In this document: positions 13,592-19,105 of the stretch, piece after piece
Layout of the letters: every line of letters begins with the position of its first letter
Position numbering within the stretch: the first letter of the stretch is position 1
DNA from: an uncultured bacterium
GTDB taxonomy: Bacteria; Patescibacteria; ABY1; SG8-24; 2-12-FULL-60-25
Assembly: GCA_937863195.1 (NCBI GenBank)
Contig: CALMET010000166.1
Location: 1-19,105 of the forward strand
Direction of reading: 5' to 3'
Length of the DNA: 19,105 nt
Position numbers and translations under genes: made by a program
The notes under the pieces: model-generated
What the model was told of the DNA's origin: nothing
Seen by the model: only the letters and a program-made list of their open reading frames with translations
Databases searched by the model: none

Positions 13592-14366
13592 CATCGTCCC
13601 CCACCGCGATGATATTGCCATGTACTCGGGCAATCGCTTTTACGATACGTGCCTGTACGGTATTCGTATCTTGAAACTCATCAACGAGAACATACTTAAA
13701 CCGACTACTAATGCGTTCACCTAAGATTGGATCTTCAAAAAGTCCGGCGGTATTGGTGAGCAGGTCATCAAAGTCCATTACGTTGGCGTCTTTTTTGCGT
13801 TGGTGATATTGCACCGCGATCTCTTCGATCTTACTGACACAATGCAAAAAATTTGGATGCTTGGCTTCAAGCACATCAGAAAAATTCTGCTGCGTATTGC
13901 GCGCATACGAGATGACATCCGAGACAACGTTTTTGGATGGGAAGCGTTTGTCTTTAGTATCAATCCCCACATCTTTCATCACCGCCTTAATCAAATCTTT
14001 TGCGTCGTCGGCATCTAGAATAGTGAATGAGCGATTATACCCCATCGATTCGGCGTACATACGCAAAAAACGTGAACCTACCGAATGAAACGTACCGCCC
14101 CAAATACCACGGGCACGATCGCCAAGCACACCTTCAACGCGCTCGGTCATCTCGCGCGCGGCTTTATTGGTAAACGTTAAAAGCAAAATCTCATCTGGAG
14201 CAACGCCCTTCTCGATCAAATACGCAACGCGATAGGTTAAGGTACGCGTCTTACCAGAGCCGGCACCGGCTAAAACGAGACAAGGCCCATCACCATGCAA
14301 AACAACTTCAAGCTGCTCTTGGTTGAGCGCTTTCGCATAATCAATAGGACCCATTAAGGACGACAT
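13509..14366 (-). CDS. UvrD/PcrA-type DNA helicase, N-terminal part (frameshifted)
   Basis: The upstream segment of an SF1 3'-5' helicase. It starts LNQEQLEVVLHGDGPCLVLAGAGSGKT (Q-motif and Walker A, Lys39) and has LLLTFTNKAAREM (motif Ia), GTFHSVGSRFLR (Ib), the 1B region and VDEFQDTN (Walker B, 228-235). It is genuine down to GNIIAVGDD (250-258), where the frame is lost; the last 27 residues to the stop at 13509 are off-frame. UvrD/PcrA unwinds DNA in excision repair and removes stalled complexes. CPR genomes normally need this enzyme, so a sequencing error is a real alternative to gene loss. It starts 21 nt after the mltG stop, and a weak TGA-TATCGT box lies 6 nt upstream of the ATG. Confidence 0.94.
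   Translation of the reverse strand: MSSLMGPIDYAKALNQEQLEVVLHGDGPCLVLAGAGSGKTRTLTYRVAYLIEKGVAPDEILLLTFTNKAAREMTERVEGVLGDRARGIWGGTFHSVGSRFLRMYAESMGYNRSFTILDADDAKDLIKAVMKDVGIDTKDKRFPSKNVVSDVISYARNTQQNFSDVLEAKHPNFLHCVSKIEEIAVQYHQRKKDANVMDFDDLLTNTAGLFEDPILGERISSRFKYVLVDEFQDTNTVQARIVKAIARVHGNIIAVGDDAVDLRLSWRGCPKHSRLPKALEGRKDL
13589..13598 (-). other. Frameshift site in the helicase gene
   Basis: The minus strand reads GAC-GAT-G-CAG. GAC-GAT gives the DD of GDD in the first frame and CAG gives the Q of QSIY in the second. Family members read GDDDQSIY or GDADQSIY, so one codon is reduced to a single G. Deleting AC from GAC-GAT-GAC-CAG gives exactly the observed sequence, so a 2-nt loss is the simplest explanation. 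Removing one G from the preceding GGGGG run would instead give AVGTMQSIY, which does not fit the family. Confidence 0.9.
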
Positions 14367-14387
14367 GGCCAGACGATATCACAAAGG

Positions 14388-15224
14388 CTAAATCCCTGCC
14401 TTAGCGCGATTTGCCGCGTGTTCTTCGAGCGTGCTCGCGTAATATACCTTACCTGCCTTATCAGTGAGGAAGTAGAAATAATCCGTTTTCTTTGGGTTTA
14501 GGACGGCATTAATCGAGTCCTCACCCGGATTGCCCAATGGGCCCGGCGGCAGGCCGCGATTTTTATAGGTATTGTAAGGCGATGTTGAAGCGAGATCTTC
14601 AGACGTTGCCTGGGCGCGGTTTGAGCCATGCAAATACGAGAGCGAGGCATCCGTTTGAAGAGCCATGCCGATGCGCAAGCGATTTAAGAAAATACCAGCA
14701 ACGATGGCGCGATCGGTATTGGCCGTCACCTCAGCTTCGACAATCGAGGCGAGAATCACCACATCATCAAGTGTCTCAAGCGGAGCGCTTTGAGAACCAA
14801 CGACGGTGTCTTTAAACTTTTGATTGAATTCTGCGAGTTGCTTTTCAAAAAGCGCATTCGGTAATTGATCCTTCCAAACACGATAGGTATCTGGATAGAG
14901 ATACCCTTCGAGTGAGCGATTCTTTGGTAATGACTTCAAGAAGGGATAATCTTCGCGCCAATGTGCCGCCATCGGAGCGCGGTCAACGGAGGCGCCGATG
15001 GAGGTCTTGATGTCCGCGGCTGAAACACTGCCCTTATCTGTAAGGTAAGAGGTGATTTCGTCCACCGTCCAGCCTTCAATAATACGCAAAGAGATTTCTT
15101 CACGCTTGTTTTGCAAAGCTGCCAAGCGCGCTTTTTCAGCAGCTTGTTTCTGTTCGTAAAAATGATAACCGAACCCGGCAAAGCCAAGCACGAGTAGCAA
15201 TAAAAAAAGTCGGCGAAACATCAT
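14388..15224 (-). CDS. mltG: Endolytic transglycosylase MltG (YceG)
   Basis: A 278-aa protein, shorter than the usual 330-380. Residues 4-20 form an N-terminal membrane anchor. A reduced LysM-like region (about 43-75, LRIIEGWTVDEITSYLTDKG) precedes the YceG catalytic domain: LEGYLYPDTY (105-114), ASIVEAE with the probable catalytic Glu163, NRLRIGMALQTDASLSYLHG (181-200) and SPYNTYKNRGLPPGPLGNPG (215-234). It cleaves nascent glycan strands at the outer face of the membrane and so sets peptidoglycan chain length. It follows the PAP2 gene by 8 nt. Two consecutive ATGs (15224 and 15221) are possible; there is no Shine-Dalgarno. Confidence 0.96.
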   Translation of the reverse strand: MMFRRLFLLLLVLGFAGFGYHFYEQKQAAEKARLAALQNKREEISLRIIEGWTVDEITSYLTDKGSVSAADIKTSIGASVDRAPMAAHWREDYPFLKSLPKNRSLEGYLYPDTYRVWKDQLPNALFEKQLAEFNQKFKDTVVGSQSAPLETLDDVVILASIVEAEVTANTDRAIVAGIFLNRLRIGMALQTDASLSYLHGSNRAQATSEDLASTSPYNTYKNRGLPPGPLGNPGEDSINAVLNPKKTDYFYFLTDKAGKVYYASTLEEHAANRAKAGI

Positions 15225-15232
15225 AGAAGGAG

Positions 15233-15784
15233 TTATTTTTTAGCGGTAGCACGGCGTTCTTTTTTACCGCGGTATCTTTGAGCAAAAAGATGGACGGCCA
15301 ATGAAACAGAGGCCCCAATCATCGCACCTACTGCTACATCCGTTGGATAATGAACACCTACTGCCACGCGCCCCAATGAAATCAGAAATGCGACGGTAAA
15401 AACACCAGGTGCAAATTTTGGATACGTGAGAGACAGTGAGGCTGCTAAAGCAAATGACGTAGCCGCATGACCCGAGGGTAAACTAAAATTCGTTAACGGC
15501 GCATTAATAAGTGGAGTGACAAGATCAGGAAAAGCGCGAAAAGGGCGCGTGCGTTCAAACCAATGGCTCAAGAGATAGACGATGCCAAAAGCGGCTAATG
15601 CAGAAGCTGAGGCTTCATAACATCCGCGTCTTAAGGCACCTCCACGATCAACGGCAAAATACAAAATAAAGCCTGTGAACGCATACATCAGCCACTGGGC
15701 ACAAAAAGCCGCGAAATAGACGCCTCCAGGTATTGCCATGACGGCAGACTGAAGAGCGATGACGCTTTGCAGATCAATACTCAT
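15233..15784 (-). CDS. PAP2-family membrane phosphatase
   Basis: A 183-aa protein with about five or six membrane segments. Two of the three phosphatase motifs are intact: PSGH (103-106, in FSLPSGHAATSF) and the third motif as GR139-VAVGV-H145-YPT-D149, where the usual first Ser is Gly. In the first motif (KxxxxxxRP) the Arg80-Pro81 is present, but the Lys position is Ser73. His106, Arg139, His145 and Asp149 are kept, so it is probably active. Family roles include undecaprenyl-pyrophosphate or phosphatidate dephosphorylation; the neighbour mltG favours lipid-carrier recycling for peptidoglycan, which is inference. The start overlaps the nth stop (ATGA). The C-terminus is basic (RGKKERRATAKK). 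Confidence 0.9.
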   Translation of the reverse strand: MSIDLQSVIALQSAVMAIPGGVYFAAFCAQWLMYAFTGFILYFAVDRGGALRRGCYEASASALAAFGIVYLLSHWFERTRPFRAFPDLVTPLINAPLTNFSLPSGHAATSFALAASLSLTYPKFAPGVFTVAFLISLGRVAVGVHYPTDVAVGAMIGASVSLAVHLFAQRYRGKKERRATAKK

Positions 15785-16431
15785 GGCTTGAGTGTACTTG
15801 AGAGAGGAGCCTTTGTCTTGTTTTTGTATGGACAGTATTCACGCACCGGACAGACATAACAAAGCGGCTTACCTGCCTTACAAAACTCACGACCAAATGG
15901 CACAAAGGCGCGATTAATACCGTTCCAGAGTTTTTCGGGGACAGTCTTGCGGAGCTCGCTTTCAACCGTGAGAACATTATTGCCCTTTGCCCATCCTAAA
16001 CGTCTCGTGATGCGAAAGACGTGGGTATCCACCGCGATTGCGGGGATATTATAGGCATAGGACAAAACACAACTCGCCGTTTTGCGACCAACGCCAGGCA
16101 ACTCAATGAGCTCCTCCATGGTACGCGGCACCTTGCCGTCGTATTTTGTAAGGAGAATCCGTGAGAGAGCTTTGATGGCTTTGGCTTTTTGACGGTTGAG
16201 CCCGATGGTTGAAATTGCCTTCGTAATATCCGCCTCGGTAGCATCCGCAAACGATTGAAGGGTCGGAAACGTTTTTCGGAGTCCAGGATAGACCTTCACG
16301 ACCTGCGCATCGGTGGTGCGAGCCGAGAGAAGGGTGGCGATCAGCGTATCTTCGGCATTACCAAAATCAATCATCGCAGGATCGGTATAGCGCTTGGTGA
16401 GCTTTTTCAAAACGGCCGCATAGTCTTTCAT
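15781..16431 (-). CDS. nth: Endonuclease III (DNA glycosylase/AP lyase)
   Basis: 216 aa from the ATG at 16431, close to the 211 aa of the E. coli enzyme. The HhH motif ELPGVGRKTASCV (about 110-122) carries the catalytic Lys117, and AVDTHVFRITRRL carries the catalytic Asp135. The C-terminal [4Fe-4S] ligands are complete with the standard spacing C-x6-C-x2-C-x5-C (Cys184, 191, 194, 200). It removes oxidised pyrimidines and nicks the AP site. The frame is open to a TTG at 16467, which would add 12 residues; the ATG is preferred because the family starts here and a -10 box lies 6 nt upstream. The stop overlaps the PAP2 start. Confidence 0.96.
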   Translation of the reverse strand: MKDYAAVLKKLTKRYTDPAMIDFGNAEDTLIATLLSARTTDAQVVKVYPGLRKTFPTLQSFADATEADITKAISTIGLNRQKAKAIKALSRILLTKYDGKVPRTMEELIELPGVGRKTASCVLSYAYNIPAIAVDTHVFRITRRLGWAKGNNVLTVESELRKTVPEKLWNGINRAFVPFGREFCKAGKPLCYVCPVREYCPYKNKTKAPLSSTLKP

Positions 16432-16437
16432 AAAAAA

Positions 16438-16467
16438 AGTATCACTGTTTTGCTCCCATTCGTCCAA
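16438..16467 (-). promoter_or_regulatory. Possible promoter of nth (leaderless candidate)
   Basis: On the minus strand TTGGAC (16462-16467), an 18-nt spacer and GATACT (16438-16443) are followed by six Ts and the ATG of nth. Both boxes are moderate matches. If used, the mRNA would begin at the start codon. Confidence 0.35.
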
Positions 16468-16497
16468 TTAAAAGAACTTGCAGGATTTTGTGAAGGG

Positions 16498-17673
16498 CTA
16501 TGACCATGCATACCGCTTTACGCGGTAGCGTAGATAGAAGAGTACCGAACAGGTGATCAGCGCGAGGCCGGCAGGCGTCCAAGTAACCTGCATAGCTTCA
16601 AGCGCCGTGTGACGGCCGATGGTGACGAGGCTTGTGAAACCAAGTACCGCCATCATGCCGATTTGGCTCGCGAGCGAGATCCATGATGCCGCCGTCGCCC
16701 GCACCTCCATAGGCACGGATGACTGAACTGCATGATCGCGCGCTACTTGAAAAAACGCTCGTGACGCTTGTAGTAGAGCGAGCAGGGCCATCCACCCATA
16801 ATCAGGCGAACGCACCGCGAAGACCAAGCACCCGCCCGCGATCGTGAGTGACACCACCATCGCAAACGGCGCATGATGCCCGGGTAATTGCCGATAAGCG
16901 ACCGAACCCAGCATGAGACCCGCCTGCATGGCGAACCACACCCAGTAGCCGTCCATCGGCCAATGCGACTCACGTAAGGCGAGCGACCACTGATTGGTCA
17001 CAACCGAGATGAGCGCAAAGACGAAGGACATCCAGCCTAGCCATCGCAATAACGGATACTCAAGCGCCGCGAGCCGGCCTTGGTGAAAAAGTTCGGCCCA
17101 ACCTTGATGTGGCCGTGCTATTGGTTGATCTGGTGACCAGAACAATGTCACGGCAAGCGCGATGAGCGAGAGGATCGCTGACAAGAAAAAAACGTTGACC
17201 TGCCACTGTGCTTTTAATGCTGCCGAGAGCATTGGCGCCAAGATGGCGCCACATTGTGCGGCAAGCATCGAGTCTGCAAAGGCACGTCGCCGCTGTTTTG
17301 GTGTCGTCGCTGCTGTCATTTGGCTCATCAACCACGATTGTCTGGCGCCACTTTGCATCGCGAAGCTGATCGCCGTTAGCACTACGGCCATGATCACAAA
17401 CGCTTTGCTCGTGGTTAAACCGTAGAGCGTGATACCCGCGACATAGATGATCTGACTCCATTGCACAGCTGACTTGCAGCCGTGCCTATCGGCATAGATA
17501 CCCGTTGGCACCTCGACCATGGCGATCAACACATTATAACCCAAGCTCAGCAGGGCGATTTCTGACAGCGAGAATCCGGTCTCGCGCAAAAACGGCACAT
17601 ATTCAACAACGATTGCCGAGATGGCAAGCGAAGTGATAAACGAAAAAACCACGTACTGCCTGATGGCGTTCAT
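16498..17673 (-). CDS. MFS transporter
   Basis: 391 aa from the ATG at 17673, with about 12 membrane segments. The MFS signature loop between segments 2 and 3 is visible (GIYADRHGCKSAVQWSQIIYVAG, the D-R-x-G-x-R/K type motif). Other features are the long polar loop in the middle (FWSPDQPIARPHQGWAELFHQGR) and a basic C-terminus. The start is decided by a GGAGG Shine-Dalgarno (4 nt before the ATG); a longer frame from TTG at 17688 would put that site inside the gene. The substrate is unknown; the overall look is that of drug/sugar-type MFS exporters. It begins 32 nt after the gpmI stop and ends 66 nt before nth. Confidence 0.9.
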   Translation of the reverse strand: MNAIRQYVVFSFITSLAISAIVVEYVPFLRETGFSLSEIALLSLGYNVLIAMVEVPTGIYADRHGCKSAVQWSQIIYVAGITLYGLTTSKAFVIMAVVLTAISFAMQSGARQSWLMSQMTAATTPKQRRRAFADSMLAAQCGAILAPMLSAALKAQWQVNVFFLSAILSLIALAVTLFWSPDQPIARPHQGWAELFHQGRLAALEYPLLRWLGWMSFVFALISVVTNQWSLALRESHWPMDGYWVWFAMQAGLMLGSVAYRQLPGHHAPFAMVVSLTIAGGCLVFAVRSPDYGWMALLALLQASRAFFQVARDHAVQSSVPMEVRATAASWISLASQIGMMAVLGFTSLVTIGRHTALEAMQVTWTPAGLALITCSVLFYLRYRVKRYAWS

Positions 17674-17705
17674 CCATCCTCCAAACAAAAGGCGCCGCTA
17701 CCCTA

Positions 17706-19105
17706 CTATACGAGCGGCTGACCTGTCATGTCTTTTGGTTGCTCAAGTCCTAAAAGCTTGAGGACAGTCGGCGCAATGTCAGCCAACATCCCGACAGGCG
17801 GATTCAACGAAAGATCACCACCGATGACATCACCACTTGGTGCACGCAAGCCTTCGAGCGCTTTAGCCACGATCAAGCATGGTACTGGATTGGTTGAGTG
17901 TTCTTTGTCCATCTCGCCCGTGATCAAATTTTTGACTTCTTCGGCATTGCCATGATCAGCCGTGATCACCATTGCGCCATTCACCGCGAGCACCGCGTCA
18001 GCAATCATCCCGAGTGCCTTATCAACGGCTTCACAGGCTTTAATTGTCGCTTGATGATTGCCTGTGTGGCCGACCATGTCAGGATTCGCAAAATTCAACA
18101 CGATAAAATCAAAACTGCCAGCCGCTAATTCTTTAACCACGCGTTCTGCAATCACAAAGGCTGACATTTCTGGGACCTCGTCATAACTTGAAACACGCGG
18201 AGACGGTACAATCACGCGTTCTTCATTGGCAAACGCATCTTCTTTCATCCCATTTAAGAAAAAGGTGACATGGGCGTATTTTTCTGTTTCAGCAATATGC
18301 AATTGCTTCATACCGGCATCCGCAATAACCTTTGCTAATGACGTCTCAACGAGCTGCGGAGGAAATGCGACTTCAAGTGGCAATCCTTTTTCATACTCCG
18401 TCATGGTGACAAAGGTGAGATTTTTCAAATAGGTACGCTCAAAGCCGGTGAAGGCTGGCAAGACAAAGGCTTTTGCTAATTGACGCGAGCGGTCTGGGCG
18501 AAAGTTAAAGACGATCACCGCATCACCTTCTTGAACCGTTGCGACAGGCTTTTGCTTATTAGTGATAACAACCGGTAAAAACTGTTCATCATAGACTTTT
18601 GCCGCATACGAGGCATCGAGGGCTTCTCTCCATGTTTCTGCGGTTGGGCCTTTACCTTCGGTCATGGCGCGATAAGCGAGCTCGATGCGCTCCCAGTGGT
18701 TGTCACGATCCATGGCATAAAAACGCCCCGACATCGTAGCGAGCTTGCCCACGCCATATTGCGCGATGGCAGCGTCTAGCGATTCAAAAAATCCGGGCGC
18801 TGAGGTGAATTGTGTGTCACGTCCATCCAAAAACGCATGAATTGCCACATTCGTGATTTTTTCTTGTTGGCAAAAACGCAATAAGGCATGCAAATGCTCT
18901 TGCGATGAATGTACGCCGCCGGCAGAAACCAATCCCATGAGATGCAAGGTACCGCCGGTGGCATGTACCGCTGCTGCCGCTTTGCGAAAAGCCGCGTTCA
19001 TCAAAAACTCCCCTGACTCAATCGAGAGATTGATACGTGGCAAACTCTGATAAAAAATACGACCAGCACCAATGGTGATATGCCCCACCTCAGAATTACC
19101 CATCT
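17706..19105 (-). CDS. gpmI: 2,3-bisphosphoglycerate-independent phosphoglycerate mutase, 5' end cut off
   Basis: The frame is open to the right edge; about 466 of the usual 510 residues are visible. From the first visible Met (19103), GNSEVGH carries the catalytic Ser that forms the phosphoserine. The phosphotransferase-inserted domain has VHSSQEHLHALL, FLDGRDTQFTSA, GRFYAMDRDNHWERI and NFRPDRSRQLA, the substrate-binding Arg/Asp/His set. The C-terminal metal-binding part has HVTFFLNGMKE, NFANPDMVGHTG, ITADHGNAEE and KEHSTNPVP (Mn ligands Asp/His). It interconverts 3- and 2-phosphoglycerate in glycolysis. The missing part contains the N-terminal DGxG metal site. A clear terminator is not seen between it and the MFS gene. 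Confidence 0.97.
   Translation of the reverse strand, partial: MGNSEVGHITIGAGRIFYQSLPRINLSIESGEFLMNAAFRKAAAAVHATGGTLHLMGLVSAGGVHSSQEHLHALLRFCQQEKITNVAIHAFLDGRDTQFTSAPGFFESLDAAIAQYGVGKLATMSGRFYAMDRDNHWERIELAYRAMTEGKGPTAETWREALDASYAAKVYDEQFLPVVITNKQKPVATVQEGDAVIVFNFRPDRSRQLAKAFVLPAFTGFERTYLKNLTFVTMTEYEKGLPLEVAFPPQLVETSLAKVIADAGMKQLHIAETEKYAHVTFFLNGMKEDAFANEERVIVPSPRVSSYDEVPEMSAFVIAERVVKELAAGSFDFIVLNFANPDMVGHTGNHQATIKACEAVDKALGMIADAVLAVNGAMVITADHGNAEEVKNLITGEMDKEHSTNPVPCLIVAKALEGLRAPSGDVIGGDLSLNPPVGMLADIAPTVLKLLGLEQPKDMTGQPLV

Noticed and set aside
13585..13605. Programmed ribosomal frameshift in the helicase
   Set aside because: No slippery heptamer, no evident stimulatory hairpin, and motif III lacks a residue when the frames are joined; error or mutation fits better.
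17680..17722. Possible terminator between gpmI and the MFS gene
   Set aside because: Only a 5-bp stem (CCGCT/AGCGG) with a 13-nt loop, and the T-run is broken and displaced by four bases.
1..19105. Alternative genetic code (TGA as Gly or Trp), CRISPR array, transposon or tRNA
   Set aside because: TGA ends capA and nth at normal protein lengths; no regularly spaced repeats, transposase genes, terminal inverted repeats or cloverleaf sequences were seen.

Overview
The window looks like a compact bacterial chromosome segment, most likely from a Patescibacteria/CPR organism (Parcubacteria-like). This assignment is an inference from gene character: a one-directional layout with very short or overlapping intergenic gaps, several envelope proteins of the GerMN/Gmad2 and C39-peptidase kind, a ribosomal protein L10 with a long Ala/Pro/Glu tail, many starts without a Shine-Dalgarno, and the standard code with TGA used as stop (capA, nth). 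All genes run on the minus strand, so transcription goes from high to low coordinates. There is no sign of phage, insertion sequences, CRISPR or tRNA/rRNA genes.

Right end (19105 to 12197): a 5'-truncated gpmI (glycolysis), an MFS transporter, then a tight run nth (DNA repair), PAP2 phosphatase, mltG (peptidoglycan) and a UvrD/PcrA helicase that is split by a frameshift inside its GDDxQSIYGFRG motif. Next (12173 to 11193) is a protein that I read as a full-length but strongly divergent relative of S-adenosylmethionine synthetase (MetK). It has kept the three-repeat layout and the C-terminal PWE motif but lost most nucleotide- and metal-binding signatures. This is the most unusual item in the window.

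Middle (11173 to 2796): a lipoprotein cyclophilin with its own promoter and terminator, followed by what looks like a nine-gene operon. It holds an ABC exporter, a C39-like secreted peptidase, a Cys-rich/Gmad2-like/GerMN-like membrane-anchored protein, a Gmad2 lipoprotein, a four-TM protein, a CapA-type metallophosphatase, exonuclease VII large and small subunits, and a YvlD-family membrane protein. Five or six of these act at the cell envelope, and exonuclease VII is embedded among them by a 4-nt stop/start overlap.

Left end (2735 to 1): an unrecognised 248-aa protein with a GTG start and a near-perfect Shine-Dalgarno. It is followed by an L10 autoregulatory leader (promoter buried in the preceding terminator, L10-type RNA fold, attenuator hairpin) driving rplJ-rplL, a strong terminator, and the 5' part of a secreted, Asn-rich beta-helix-like protein running off the left edge. 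Several starts sit 6 to 10 nt downstream of a good -10 box, suggesting leaderless or nearly leaderless mRNAs.

There is no gene-free stretch over 300 bases. The longest (1781-1988) is filled by the L10 leader and its signals.
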